DNA of 64,000 nucleotides from Adhaeribacter radiodurans (GCF_014075995.1 NZ_CP055153.1:2480001-2544000); one strand, 5' to 3'; counted from the first letter of the stretch, positions 28,670 through 38,030 are shown. Numbers and translations: made by a program. Notes: a model not told the origin generated them from the letters alone.

Positions 28670-29608
28670 ATGGAAGAAGAAAAAGTAAAATTATTAATTA
28701 TAGGTTCTGGTCCGGCCGGTTACACTGCTGCTATTTATGCGGCTCGGGCGGGCTTAAATCCAGTGATGTACCAGGGCTTACAACCTGGCGGACAACTTAC
28801 TATTACAAACGATGTAGAAAATTATCCGGGTTATCCGCAAGGAATTAATGGCCCCCAAATGATGGAAGATTTTCGTACGCAAGCAGAACGGTTCGGTACC
28901 GATATTCGCTACGGTATTGCCACAGATGTAGATTTTTCCGGAAAGCCGCATAAAGTTGTTATTGATGATTCGAAATCAATTTTAGCGGATGCTGTTATTT
29001 TAGCAACCGGCGCATCGGCTAAGTGGCTGGGAATAGAATCGGAGGCTCGCTTAAATGGCAGTGGCGTATCGGCTTGCGCTGTGTGCGATGGGTTCTTTTA
29101 CCGGGGGCAGGATGTAGCTATTGTAGGAGCGGGAGATACTGCATGTGAAGAGGCTACTTACCTAGCTAACTTATGCAGCAAAGTGTATATGATTGTTCGA
29201 AAAAGCGAAATGCGTGCTTCCTTAATTATGCAGGAACGCGTAAAGAAAACCCATAACATTGAATTAATATATAACTCAGTTACCGACGAAATTTTAGGCG
29301 AGCATACCGTGGATGGAGTCAGAATTAAAGACGTAGTTAACGGGGAATATCGGGTTTTAGATGTAAAAGGCTTTTTTGTGGCTATTGGGCATCAACCTAA
29401 TTCTGATATTTTTAAAAAATTTATTAACCACGATGCTAATGGTTATTTAAAAACAATTCCGGGTACTTCGCAGACGAACGTAGACGGGGTATTTGCCTGC
29501 GGCGATGTTCAGGATTATGTATACCGGCAAGCAGTTACCGCAGCGGGTTCCGGCTGTATGGCAGCTTTGGATGCAGAACGTTATTTAGTAGCCAATGAAT
29601 TACATTAA
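28670..29608 (+). CDS. trxB: Thioredoxin-disulfide reductase
   Basis: A 312-residue FAD/NADPH enzyme that reduces thioredoxin. The FAD-binding GSGPAGYTAAIYAARAG lies near residues 12-28, the redox CAVC pair (Cys136, Cys139) sits in SACAVCDGFFYRGQ, the NADPH motif is GAGDTACEEA, and the C-terminal FAD motif is GVFACGDVQDYVYRQAVTAAGSGC. All key residues are present. Monocistronic, with its own promoter between the rpoD terminator and the ATG at 28670. Confidence 0.95.
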   Translation: MEEEKVKLLIIGSGPAGYTAAIYAARAGLNPVMYQGLQPGGQLTITNDVENYPGYPQGINGPQMMEDFRTQAERFGTDIRYGIATDVDFSGKPHKVVIDDSKSILADAVILATGASAKWLGIESEARLNGSGVSACAVCDGFFYRGQDVAIVGAGDTACEEATYLANLCSKVYMIVRKSEMRASLIMQERVKKTHNIELIYNSVTDEILGEHTVDGVRIKDVVNGEYRVLDVKGFFVAIGHQPNSDIFKKFINHDANGYLKTIPGTSQTNVDGVFACGDVQDYVYRQAVTAAGSGCMAALDAERYLVANELH

Positions 29609-29919
29609 AAGTAAGTAATCATCAGAAGTTAGTTCTGGTTTAAATTACTATATTTTTAATATTAACTTTCTATACGAGTGGCAACTGGCGCGTATTTTCG
29701 GATGTCCTGTTTCTATTAGGGGAGAAGTTAAAATGGTAATATGTTTTAAAGTATTCTAATTACCACTTAAGCGAAACTGGTTACTAATTCTATAATAAAA
29801 AAGGTCTGAAAGTAATAAGAGGTAATGAATAGCTATCTCACAATAAAAATGGCAGTAATGAGGTTTATTTAAGAGTCATCTGAATACTACCTAACGTTAC
29901 TGCTAAACTTCAAGCACGA
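29609..29919. other. Intergenic region without a recognisable gene
   Basis: 311 nt between trxB and the M23 gene. I find no TAnnTTTG box and no convincing terminator. A short CAGAA/TTCTG hairpin (near 29621) and a GGTAAT/ATTACC pair (near 29733-29764) are the only structures seen. No ORF above about 15 codons is credible. Confidence 0.4.
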
Positions 29920-30960
29920 ATGTTTTCAATTAAATCTGCTTTAACTTACTATATAACCATATTGCTTCTTTTGTTAAGTGTTAGCGAAGGCTGGGCACAG
30001 AAGAAAAAATCAAAGGATTTTTTTAAAATTAAAACCCCTAAGATTCAATATGTAAAGCCGGATACCACTACTTTAATCGAGTACCAGGAATTTCCTGATG
30101 AGAAATCGGAAGCCAGCAAATCCGTATTTAGCCCGGCCAGAAAACTATCTATTGTTAGCGAAGATACTACTACTCTGGATTTGGGGGAACAAAGTATTGT
30201 AGAAATGTCGGAAGAAGTACTGATTGATTCTTCCTGGATTAAAATAGCAGGCTATTATGCCATTTGGGATACCCGCAGCGTGAATCCATATCGCATGGAT
30301 GGTCGCCAGATAAAAGAGGCTATTCCAATAAAACTGATTGATGAAGCCCGTAATCGGTTTAGTAAAATGCCACTCGAGACCACCCCGATAACTTCTGATT
30401 TTGGTTTCAGAGGTTACCGTTGGCACTATGGTACTGATTTGGATCTGGATACCGGGGATTCTATTTTAGCTGCCTTTGATGGGGTGGTGCGTATTGCAAC
30501 CTGGGATGGGGGAGGTTACGGTAATTACGTAGTAGTGCGGCATTACAATGGTTTAGAAACTTTGTATGGCCATATGAGTAAAAGCTTGGTTAAAGTGGGA
30601 CAATTTGTTAAAGCTGGTCAGCTCCTAGGTAAAGGTGGCAGTACTGGTCGCAGCACCGGGCCGCATTTACATTATGAAGTACGTTATCAAGGTAATCCCA
30701 TAGATCCGGAAAGATTATATGATTTTCCGGAATATAAGTTACTTCAAAATGATTTTGTGATAACATCAGCTTTATTCAATTACTATAATTCTGTCAAAAA
30801 ACATAAAGCCCGCCGAACCGTTTACCATACTGTCCGGCGGGGAGAAGTTTTAGGTTCTATTGCCCGTAAATACGGGATTTCAGTGTCCCAACTTACGCGG
30901 TTAAATCATATATCTGCCCGAACTACTATTCGGGCCGGGCGTAGGCTGCGCGTTAAATAA
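29920..30960 (+). CDS. M23 peptidoglycan endopeptidase with LysM domain
   Basis: A 346-residue exported protein: signal peptide (residues 1-26, ending GWAQ), a linker, an M23 LytM-type domain (about 155-265) with zinc residues in HYGTDLDLDTG (His169, Asp173) and GPHLHYEV (His251), and a C-terminal LysM domain (about 300-346) that binds glycan. The zinc ligands are present, so it should be an active endopeptidase rather than an EnvC-type activator. It cleaves peptidoglycan cross-links in the periplasm. It is followed after 10 nt by bshB1. Confidence 0.9.
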   Translation: MFSIKSALTYYITILLLLLSVSEGWAQKKKSKDFFKIKTPKIQYVKPDTTTLIEYQEFPDEKSEASKSVFSPARKLSIVSEDTTTLDLGEQSIVEMSEEVLIDSSWIKIAGYYAIWDTRSVNPYRMDGRQIKEAIPIKLIDEARNRFSKMPLETTPITSDFGFRGYRWHYGTDLDLDTGDSILAAFDGVVRIATWDGGGYGNYVVVRHYNGLETLYGHMSKSLVKVGQFVKAGQLLGKGGSTGRSTGPHLHYEVRYQGNPIDPERLYDFPEYKLLQNDFVITSALFNYYNSVKKHKARRTVYHTVRRGEVLGSIARKYGISVSQLTRLNHISARTTIRAGRRLRVK

Positions 30961-30970
30961 AATAGTAAAT

Positions 30971-31687
30971 ATGAAATTAGATATTCTTGCTTTTTCCTCT
31001 CATCCGGATGATATTGAACTGTCTTGCGCCGGAACGATTATTTCTCATGTAAAGGCCGGAAAAAAGGTAGGTATTGTAGATTTAACCAAAGGTGAATTAG
31101 GTACCCGCGGAACTCCCGCTATTAGAGAGGCGGAAGCTGCAGCAGCAACTACTATTATGGGGCTGCACGTAAGGGAAAACCTGGGGTTTGCCGATGGATT
31201 TTTTCGTAACGATCGGGAGCATCAGTTAGAAGTAGTTAAAATGCTGCGGCGTTACCAACCTGAAATTGTAATTGCCAATGCTGTTACCGACCGCCACCCG
31301 GATCATGGGAGAGGAAGCATTTTGGTTTCGGAAGCATGTTTTTTAGCAGGTTTGAAACAAATTCAAACTGAAGATGAAAATACAACGCAAGTGGCCTGGC
31401 GCCCAAAGGCAGTTTACCATTACATACAAGACCGCCTTTTGGTACCTGACTTTGTAGTAGATATTACTCCTTATTGGAATATTAAACTGGAAGCCATTAA
31501 GGCTTTTAAATCCCAGTTTTATGATCCTACTAATTCGGAGCCTAATACTTATATTTCCAACCCCGATTTTTTAGATTTCATTGAAGCCCGTAGTCGCGAA
31601 ATGGGTCATTTAATTGGCACAACATACGGCGAAGGTTTTACTAAAGAAAGGCACCTTGGGGTACGTAGCTTATTCGATTTAATATAA
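30971..31687 (+). CDS. bshB1: Bacillithiol biosynthesis deacetylase BshB1
   Basis: A zinc-dependent PIG-L/LmbE-family deacetylase, 238 aa, that converts GlcNAc-malate to GlcN-malate in bacillithiol synthesis. The zinc motif SSHPDDIELSCAGT (His11, Asp14) and the second motif DRHPDHGRGS are intact, and the KGELGTRGTP segment is typical of BshB1. It implies that this organism makes bacillithiol; bshA and bshC are not in the window. It shares a probable transcript with the M23 gene. The terminator at 31667-31708 overlaps its 3' end. Confidence 0.9.
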   Translation: MKLDILAFSSHPDDIELSCAGTIISHVKAGKKVGIVDLTKGELGTRGTPAIREAEAAAATTIMGLHVRENLGFADGFFRNDREHQLEVVKMLRRYQPEIVIANAVTDRHPDHGRGSILVSEACFLAGLKQIQTEDENTTQVAWRPKAVYHYIQDRLLVPDFVVDITPYWNIKLEAIKAFKSQFYDPTNSEPNTYISNPDFLDFIEARSREMGHLIGTTYGEGFTKERHLGVRSLFDLI

Positions 31688-31708
31688 TACTAAATCGAAT
31701 AAGCTTTA
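31667..31708. terminator. Dyad terminator between bshB1 and accC
   Basis: A perfect 15-bp stem: 31667-31681 with 31691-31705, loop 9 nt. It includes the last codons and stop of bshB1 and is followed by TTT on the plus strand. Its position suits termination of bshB1; use from the opposing accC side is possible. Confidence 0.7.
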
Positions 31709-31796
31709 AAAGCATACCACCTACTAGCTGATAAATAATTCAAAGAATTAATTTAAGTTCTAGTCTACTCGTTAGTACTTACAGGTATTCTTGTTT

Positions 31797-33296
31797 CTAA
31801 CGTACCCTGTTTTTTTTCCAATTAGAAGTTACGGGAGAAGAATTATTTGTGGTGGTAACGGTTTTAGGCTTAGCTGTTTCATACAGCCAGGCGGTTAAAG
31901 CAGCAGCCACCTGCTCCGCCGCTGGATTAGCCGGAGCTTGTAAATCTTCGGGCTTAAAATAATGTTCAATAAATTTCGTATCGAAATTACCCGATATAAA
32001 AGCCGGATGTTGCAGTACAAATTTGCCAAACTCCAGCGTATTTTCGACACCAGTAATTTTATACTCGTCAATGGCGCGCAACATTTTAGCAATTGCTTCT
32101 TGTCGGTTAGCCCCAAAAGTAACTAGTTTGGCAATCATAGGATCGTAGTAGATGGGAATGTCCATTCCTTGTTCAAAGCCATCATCCACGCGCACACCTA
32201 AACCTTGCGGACGTTTATAGGTGGTTAAATTTCCAATATCCGGTAAAAAATTATTTTGTGGGTCCTCGGCATAAATCCGCAGTTCTAAAGCATGCCCGTT
32301 AATTTTTAAATCTTCCTGTTTAAAAGATAAGGGCTGGCATTCGGCAATTTTTATTTGTTCTTTCACCAGATCCAAACCCGTAATTTGCTCGGTAACCGGA
32401 TGCTCTACCTGCAAGCGGGTATTCATTTCCAAAAAGTAAAAATAATTATTCTCATCTAACAAGAACTCAACGGTGCCGGCTCCCACATAGTCACAAGCTT
32501 TGGCTACGTTAACCGCGCACTGGCCCATTTCTGCGCGTAATTCAGGTGTTAGCACACTCGAAGGAGCTTCTTCAATAACTTTTTGGTGTCGCCGTTGAAT
32601 AGAACATTCCCGTTCAAATAAATGCACAATGTTGCCGTGCGTATCACCTAAAACCTGAATTTCTATGTGCCGGGGCGAGCCAATATATTTTTCAATAAAC
32701 ACCGAACCGTCACCAAAAGCCGACGTTGCTTCACTTACCGCAAGCTGCATTTGTTGCTCAAAGCTACTTACCTCCGAAACAATACGCATACCTTTGCCGC
32801 CTCCGCCAGCGCTGGCTTTTATTAAAATGGGGAAACCTACTTCTTGCGCTACTCTTTTGGCCGCTTCAACATCGGTAATGGCTTCTTCGGTGCCGGGCAC
32901 CATGGGGATGTTATATCTTGCTACCGCTGCTTTGGCAGCTAGTTTACTGCCCATTAGTTCAATAGCGGCAGGAGTAGGGCCAATAAAAATAATTCCAGCA
33001 TCCTGAACAGCTTGCGCAAAATCCGCATTTTCAGATAAAAACCCGTACCCCGGATGAATGGCATCTACCTGCAACTGGTGGCAAACTTGAATAATTTTAT
33101 CTCCCCGCAAGTAAGACTCGGCGGATTTTGCTTTTCCTACACAAATAGCTTCGTCGGCATATTGCACGTGTAATGCATTACGGTCGGCTTCGCTGTAAAT
33201 GGCTACCGTTTTCAGGCCCATTTCCCGGGCCGACCGCATCACGCGTAAAGCAATTTCGCCTCTGTTAGCTACTAAAATTTTATTTATTTTTCTCAT
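31797..33296 (-). CDS. accC: Biotin carboxylase subunit of an acyl-CoA carboxylase
   Basis: An ATP-grasp biotin carboxylase, 499 aa, which carboxylates the biotin of a carrier protein. Seen: the N-terminal NRGEIALRVMRSAREMG, the Gly-rich SAGGGGKGMRIV ATP loop, KVIEEAPSSVL and EMNTRLQVEHPVTEQITGLDLV. It is about 50 residues longer than usual AccC; the extra C-terminal segment (residues 455-499, Ala-rich then Thr/Ser/Asn) is not part of the catalytic fold. No accB or carboxyltransferase gene lies beside it, so it could instead serve propionyl-CoA or another acyl-CoA carboxylase. Divergent from the SPT-like gene. Confidence 0.85.
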   Translation of the reverse strand: MRKINKILVANRGEIALRVMRSAREMGLKTVAIYSEADRNALHVQYADEAICVGKAKSAESYLRGDKIIQVCHQLQVDAIHPGYGFLSENADFAQAVQDAGIIFIGPTPAAIELMGSKLAAKAAVARYNIPMVPGTEEAITDVEAAKRVAQEVGFPILIKASAGGGGKGMRIVSEVSSFEQQMQLAVSEATSAFGDGSVFIEKYIGSPRHIEIQVLGDTHGNIVHLFERECSIQRRHQKVIEEAPSSVLTPELRAEMGQCAVNVAKACDYVGAGTVEFLLDENNYFYFLEMNTRLQVEHPVTEQITGLDLVKEQIKIAECQPLSFKQEDLKINGHALELRIYAEDPQNNFLPDIGNLTTYKRPQGLGVRVDDGFEQGMDIPIYYDPMIAKLVTFGANRQEAIAKMLRAIDEYKITGVENTLEFGKFVLQHPAFISGNFDTKFIEHYFKPEDLQAPANPAAEQVAAALTAWLYETAKPKTVTTTNNSSPVTSNWKKNRVR

Positions 33297-33383
33297 GCCG
33301 CTGTGTACAATTTGGCTTTAATAACGTAATCTCTACTAAGCTTATAGTATTACTAATTATATTATTCCCGTCAATTATTAAAA

Positions 33384-33414
33384 TTGTTTATAAAACATTT
33401 AAATCCTAAATTTG
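33384..33414 (+). promoter_or_regulatory. Promoter of the SPT-like gene
   Basis: TTG (33384-33386), 20 nt, TAAATTTG (33407-33414): a full consensus match. The leader to the GTG start at 33493 is about 70 nt. Confidence 0.7.
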
Positions 33415-33492
33415 CCGGGGTTTAGTGACCGGTAACTTGCCGGTTGAATTTAAAGATTAATTTGTTTTTTCCATCACTTAATACAAGACAGA

Positions 33493-34731
33493 GTGGATTT
33501 ATTTGATAAACTGTTAGCCAACCGAGGACCATTAGGCAGCCATTCACATTACGCACACGGTTATTTTACATTTCCTAAATTAGAAGGAGAGATTGCTCCC
33601 CGTATGTTATTTCGGGGTAAACCGGTGCTTACCTGGAGTTTAAATAATTATTTAGGTTTAGCCAACCACCCGCAGGTTCGTAAGGTGGATGCGGAAGCCG
33701 CCGCTGAATGGGGTATGGCTTACCCAATGGGGGCTCGGATTATGTCGGGTAATTCTAATTTACACGAGCAATTGGAAGCAGAATTAGCCGATTTTGTAAT
33801 GAAGCCAGATGCTTTATTGCTGAATTTTGGTTACCAGGGCGTAGTGTCCATTATTGATGCCTTAGTAAGTCGCCACGATGTAATTGTGTACGACGCAGAA
33901 TCGCACGCCTGTATTATAGATGGAGTAAGATTGCACCAGGGGAAACGCTTTGTGTATACGCACAATAATATGGAAAACCTGGAAAAGCAATTACAACGAG
34001 CTACCCGTTTAGCCAGCGAAACCGGAGGTGCCATTTTAGTAATTACCGAAGGTGTTTTTGGAATGTCGGGTAATTTAGGTAATCTTCCGGCGATTATAGC
34101 TCTGAAAGAAAAATACAAATTCCGTTTGTTTGTAGATGATGCGCATGGATTTGGTACTCAGGGTAAAACCGGCGCCGGTACCGGCGAGCATTTTGGGATA
34201 CAGGACGGAATTGACGTTTACTTTTCTACTTTCGCTAAATCTATGGCCAGCATAGGTGCTTTTGTGGCAGGTCCGGAGCAGGTAATAGAATATTTGCGCT
34301 ATAATATGCGTTCGCAAATATTTGCGAAATCGTTACCGATGCCTTTGGTAGTAGGAGCAATTAAAAGATTAGAATTACTTCGGAGTAAACCGGAGTTAAA
34401 AGATAAACTTTGGGAAATTACCAATGCCTTACAGGATGGTTTACGGGAAAAAGGCTTTAATATAGGTACTACCCAATCCTGCGTTACTCCGGTTATTTTA
34501 AAAGGCCAGATTCCGGATGCTACCCAACTTACTTTAGACTTGCGTGAAAATTATAGTATTTTTTGTTCTATAGTTGTATATCCGGTGGTGCCTAAAGATG
34601 TTATCATGCTTCGATTAATCCCAACTGCCGCGCATACTTTGGAAGATGTAAAGGAAACTATTGAAGCTTTTGAACGAATTTCAGAGAAGTTGGACAAAGG
34701 TCTGTATTCAAAATCAGCTTTAACTGTCTAG
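33493..34731 (+). CDS. spt: Alpha-oxoamine synthase, probable serine palmitoyltransferase
   Basis: A PLP-dependent enzyme of 412 aa in the class that includes serine palmitoyltransferase, KBL and BioF. SPT condenses serine with an acyl-CoA as the first step of sphingolipid synthesis, typical of Bacteroidota. Seen: NNYLGLANHP, the PLP-contacting VDDAHGFG (Asp216, His218) and STFAKSMASIG with the Schiff-base Lys249. The acyl substrate and the distinction from KBL/BioF rest on overall resemblance and phylum context. The start is GTG at 33493; no other start fits as well. It has its own promoter. Confidence 0.8.
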   Translation: MDLFDKLLANRGPLGSHSHYAHGYFTFPKLEGEIAPRMLFRGKPVLTWSLNNYLGLANHPQVRKVDAEAAAEWGMAYPMGARIMSGNSNLHEQLEAELADFVMKPDALLLNFGYQGVVSIIDALVSRHDVIVYDAESHACIIDGVRLHQGKRFVYTHNNMENLEKQLQRATRLASETGGAILVITEGVFGMSGNLGNLPAIIALKEKYKFRLFVDDAHGFGTQGKTGAGTGEHFGIQDGIDVYFSTFAKSMASIGAFVAGPEQVIEYLRYNMRSQIFAKSLPMPLVVGAIKRLELLRSKPELKDKLWEITNALQDGLREKGFNIGTTQSCVTPVILKGQIPDATQLTLDLRENYSIFCSIVVYPVVPKDVIMLRLIPTAAHTLEDVKETIEAFERISEKLDKGLYSKSALTV

Positions 34732-34836
34732 AACTTACGAAAAATATTATAAAAAGCCCCTTTTTTTTGCTTCGTATTGAATATTGTGTATATTAGAGCG
34801 ATCAAATATTTATGTTCCACAACTAATAAAACTCTA

Positions 34837-35070
34837 ATGAACAAGTTTAGCAGTGTTAAAGACTTAGTAATGTCTTTGGAGAGCGATTTCGAAAAGTTCT
34901 ACGAAAAAGGAAATTCAGCAGCTGGTACCCGGGTAAGAAAAGGGATGCAAGACCTGAAAAACCTTGCTCAAGACCTTAGAAAAGAGGTACAAGACATGAA
35001 GAACAATGCGGCTGGTGGCTCTGAGGAGAATGCTGGTGCTAAAAAAAGCACTTCAAAGGCTAAAAAGTAA
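34837..35070 (+). CDS. Histone H1-like basic protein
   Basis: A 77-residue protein of the Bacteroidota histone H1-like family: MNKFSSVKDLVMSLESDFEKFYEKGNSAAGTRVRKGMQDLKNLAQDLRKEVQDMKN followed by a Lys/Ala tail (KKSTSKAKK). It is probably a nucleoid-associated DNA-binding protein. The frame is open upstream to 34777, but the ATG at 34837 gives the family start. A terminator follows. Monocistronic. Confidence 0.85.
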   Translation: MNKFSSVKDLVMSLESDFEKFYEKGNSAAGTRVRKGMQDLKNLAQDLRKEVQDMKNNAAGGSEENAGAKKSTSKAKK

Positions 35071-35093
35071 TTCAAGAACTTTCCACACCAACC

Positions 35094-35128
35094 AACAAAA
35101 AAAGTGGCCCTCACAGGACCACTTTTTT
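35094..35128 (+). terminator. Terminator of the histone H1-like gene
   Basis: GTGGCC pairs with GGACCAC (one bulged A) around a 6-nt loop, flanked by an A-run on the left and a T7 run on the right. It lies 24 nt after the stop. Confidence 0.85.
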
Positions 35129-35148
35129 TGCTTTAATATGTTTACAAA

Positions 35149-35333
35149 TTGCAGGTTAAAAGTTACATTGGAATAACTTTTTATAAGTAAAAAGATATAA
35201 GTACAAGATATTAAATGTTAGATTTTTTGTAAATAAATGATTGTATATCAATATTATATTACATCAATCCAAACAACCAGTATAGTAAACTGATTTAGCC
35301 TAGTTACTTAATTAAGAAACTTGCAACCTGCAA
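35149..35333. repeat. Inverted repeat before the tyrS stop
   Basis: TTGCAGGTT (35149-35157) is the exact complement of AACCTGCAA (35325-35333). The arms are about 167 nt apart between the convergent histone H1-like gene and tyrS. The right arm is itself part of a TTGCAACC-type repeat. A structural role is uncertain. Confidence 0.3.
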
Positions 35334-35344
35334 CCAAAAATTAA

Positions 35345-36652
35345 CTACTCCACTGCCACCAAGTAGTAGTTCTTTTTACCTTTTTGAATAACTAAATATT
35401 TACCTTGCAGAAGCTCAAAATTTAAATCTGTAGCAGAAGCAGCTACTTTATCGCGGTTAATACTTACCCCACCATTCTGCAGCATGCGTTTCGCTTCGCC
35501 TCTTGATTCAAATATTTGAAAATGAGTAGTATCTGCTAAAAACTCTACTACAGAACCAGCTTCTTGGTAAGATTGTTTCGAAACTTTTATAAGTGGTACA
35601 CCTTCAAAAACCGCTAAAAGTAAATCTTCAGATAAGGCGCGTAATGCGCTAATATCTCCTTTGCCAAATAAAACTTCTGAGGCCTGAATAGCAGCTAAAT
35701 AATCTTCTTCGGTATGCACCCGGGTAGTTACATCTTTTGCCAGCGCTTTTTGCAAAGTACGCAAATGAGGCGCTTCGTTGTGCTGCGTAATTAAAGTGTC
35801 AATTTCTTCCTGCGGCAATAAGGTGTAAACTTTAATCAGCTTTTGGGCTTCATCATCCGCTAAGTTTAACCAAAACTGATAGAATTTGTAAGGTGAAGTT
35901 AAGTTGGGATCCAGCCAAATATTACCTCCTTCGGATTTCCCAAATTTAGTACCATCAGATTTAGTAACTAATTTCCCTACTAAAGCATACGCTTTTCCAC
36001 CATCTATCCGCCGGATTAATTCGGTGCCAGTAGTTATATTGCCCCATTGATCAGAAGCACCCATTTGCAACCGCACATTTTTGTGCTTGTACAAATGGTA
36101 ATAATCATACCCTTGCAATAACTGGTACGAAAACTCCGTAAAAGACAAGCCTTCGGCCCGGCCTTCACCTTCTTCATCAACTTGTATCCGCTTTTGTACC
36201 GATTCTTTTTTCATCATGTAATTTACGGTGAGGTGTTTGCCAACATCCCGCAAAAAGCCCAGAAAATTAAATTCTTTGAACCAGTCGTAATTGTTTACCA
36301 TTTCAGCCGAGTTAGGTCCACAGTTAAAATCTAAAAATTTTTCTAACTGATTCCGGATTCCATCCTGATTTTGGCGAAGGGTATCTTCGGAGAGCAAATT
36401 GCGTTCAGCGGACTTACCCGAAGGATCGCCAATCATGCCGGTGGCACCACCTACTAAGGCAATAGGTTTATGGCCAAAACGTTGTAAATGCACCAGCAAC
36501 ATAATGGTGGCTAAATTACCAATGTGCAAAGAGGCAGCCGTAGGATCAAAGCCAACGTAACCGGTAGTCATTTCTTTGGTAAGTTGTTCTTCGGTGCCTG
36601 GCATAGCATCATGAAACATGCCGCGCCATTTTAATTCTTGTACTAGATTCAT
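35345..36652 (-). CDS. tyrS: Tyrosine--tRNA ligase
   Basis: Class I synthetase, 435 aa. Seen: the HIGH-like [11 protein letters not shown], the tyrosine-binding [13 protein letters not shown] and [14 protein letters not shown], the KMSKS-like KFGKSEGGN, and a C-terminal S4 RNA-binding domain. It charges tRNA-Tyr. The frame extends to an ATG at 36667, but the ATG at 36652 ([13 protein letters not shown]) matches the family start. It is divergent from holA; the promoter is at 36744-36751. Confidence 0.94.
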   Translation of the reverse strand: MNLVQELKWRGMFHDAMPGTEEQLTKEMTTGYVGFDPTAASLHIGNLATIMLLVHLQRFGHKPIALVGGATGMIGDPSGKSAERNLLSEDTLRQNQDGIRNQLEKFLDFNCGPNSAEMVNNYDWFKEFNFLGFLRDVGKHLTVNYMMKKESVQKRIQVDEEGEGRAEGLSFTEFSYQLLQGYDYYHLYKHKNVRLQMGASDQWGNITTGTELIRRIDGGKAYALVGKLVTKSDGTKFGKSEGGNIWLDPNLTSPYKFYQFWLNLADDEAQKLIKVYTLLPQEEIDTLITQHNEAPHLRTLQKALAKDVTTRVHTEEDYLAAIQASEVLFGKGDISALRALSEDLLLAVFEGVPLIKVSKQSYQEAGSVVEFLADTTHFQIFESRGEAKRMLQNGGVSINRDKVAASATDLNFELLQGKYLVIQKGKKNYYLVAVE

Positions 36653-36743
36653 GTAAGAGCCTTCCATTATATGGTGAATAGGTATAATCTCAGATTAAAA
36701 ATTACTTAGGTAAGAACTTTATTATAAAAGTAATTTTCGGGCG

Positions 36744-36751
36744 CAAAGATA
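36744..36751 (-). promoter_or_regulatory. TAnnTTTG -7 box of tyrS
   Basis: TATCTTTG on the minus strand, about 91 nt before the tyrS ATG at 36652. No -33 TTG is seen at the usual spacing. It lies back to back with the holA promoter. Confidence 0.5.
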
Positions 36752-36762
36752 TCAGTTGTTCC

Positions 36763-36793
36763 TTGTTCCTTGTTACTGCTTCCCATATTTTTG
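36763..36793 (+). promoter_or_regulatory. -33/-7 promoter of holA
   Basis: TTG (36763-36765), 20 nt, TATTTTTG (36786-36793). The -7 box ends exactly 4 nt before the holA ATG at 36798. This is the best full consensus match among the boxes that abut a start codon. Confidence 0.7.
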
Positions 36794-36797
36794 TTAA

Positions 36798-37841
36798 ATG
36801 ACGGCCGAGGAAATACTACAAAAGTTAAAAAATAAGCAGTATGCCCCTGTTTATTTTTTGCAAGGTGAAGAACCTTATTTTATTGATTTAATCTCTAATT
36901 ACATTGAACAGCATGCTTTAGCCGAAAGCGAAAAAGGTTTTAATCAAGTGATTTTATACGGCAAAGATGTGGATATCAGCACTATTTTACTGCAAGCCAA
37001 ACGTTACCCCATGATGTCGGAGCGCTCGGTGGTAATCGTGAAAGAAGCCCAATCCATTGTAGATATTGATCGTGAGGCGGGCATGAAGCAATTCGAGGCG
37101 TATCTGCAAAATCCTTTGCCTTCTACCATTCTGGTTTTTTGCTACAAGCTAAAAGTGCTGGATGGGCGTAAGTCATTAGCCAAAGCAGTAAACAAACATG
37201 CCGTTTTGCTTACTACTAAGAAGTTATACGAGAACCAGGTGCCCACTTGGATTACCGGATACGTAAAATCAAAAAATTTACAAATTCAACCAAAGGCAAC
37301 CTTAATGTTAAGTGAATATATTGGGGCAGATATTTCGCGTTTGGCAAATGAAATTGATAAACTCGCCCTTAACTTAAAACCGGAGCAAACCATCGATGAG
37401 CGGATGGTGCAGGAAAATGTGGGTATTAGTAAAGAATACAATATTTTTGAACTGCAAACAGCACTTATTCAGGGCAATGTTTTAAAAGCTAATCGTATTA
37501 TTCAGTACTTCGAAGCCAATCCTAAAAACAACCCCATCATACCCAATTTAACGTTACTCTTTTCTTTTTTTACTAAATTATTGTGCCTGCACGCTTCTCC
37601 GGATAAATCTGAGGCAGCAATTAGTAAAAGCTTAGGCAATCGTAGCTTTTTGGTAAAAGAGTACCAGCAAGCCATGCGAACGTTTACTTATTATCGTACG
37701 GCTCAGATTATTCACTTTATTAGAGTGGCCGATTTGCAGAGTAAAGGCATTGAAGGAGGAAATATGACGGACGGCGAAATAATGCAGGAATTAGTTTTTA
37801 AGATTTTACATCCCATGCCGGAAGAAATACTCGCTTATTAA
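36798..37841 (+). CDS. holA: DNA polymerase III subunit delta
   Basis: The clamp-loader delta subunit, 347 aa. The N-terminal AAA+-like fold (MTAEEILQKLKNKQYAPVYFLQGEEPYFIDLIS) lacks Walker motifs, as is usual for delta. The middle region includes SEYIGADISRLANEIDKLAL, and the C-terminal collar domain follows. It binds and opens the beta clamp. The promoter abuts the ATG, and the gene is divergent from tyrS. Confidence 0.9.
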   Translation: MTAEEILQKLKNKQYAPVYFLQGEEPYFIDLISNYIEQHALAESEKGFNQVILYGKDVDISTILLQAKRYPMMSERSVVIVKEAQSIVDIDREAGMKQFEAYLQNPLPSTILVFCYKLKVLDGRKSLAKAVNKHAVLLTTKKLYENQVPTWITGYVKSKNLQIQPKATLMLSEYIGADISRLANEIDKLALNLKPEQTIDERMVQENVGISKEYNIFELQTALIQGNVLKANRIIQYFEANPKNNPIIPNLTLLFSFFTKLLCLHASPDKSEAAISKSLGNRSFLVKEYQQAMRTFTYYRTAQIIHFIRVADLQSKGIEGGNMTDGEIMQELVFKILHPMPEEILAY

Positions 37842-37979
37842 ATAATATTTGTAAAATTTAATATTCAGGTAAAATTTATGTGATTGCTTGCCGTTATTAT
37901 TCCACAACCAAAAGGCCGCTTTTATATAACAGCTCTACCGGAATATAAAAAAATGCTGCGCCGCTTTGCCGGTTTTTAT

Positions 37980-37987
37980 TAATTTTG
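37980..37987 (+). promoter_or_regulatory. TAnnTTTG -7 box of the envelope cluster
   Basis: TAATTTTG lies 43 nt upstream of the ATG of the large TPR gene at 38031. A proper -33 TTG is not seen. Confidence 0.4.
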
Positions 37988-38030
37988 ATTTTTTAATTGC
38001 GCCGCGCCGGATTTAACCGGTTCTTTTACC

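Noticed and set aside
28564-28848. Plus-strand frame overlapping the trxB promoter and 5' end
   Set aside because: It overlaps the well-supported trxB frame and its promoter; the predicted sequence looks unlike a protein.
29609-29919. Possible riboswitch or small RNA before the M23 gene
   Set aside because: Only two weak hairpins and no promoter box; nothing resembles a known riboswitch.
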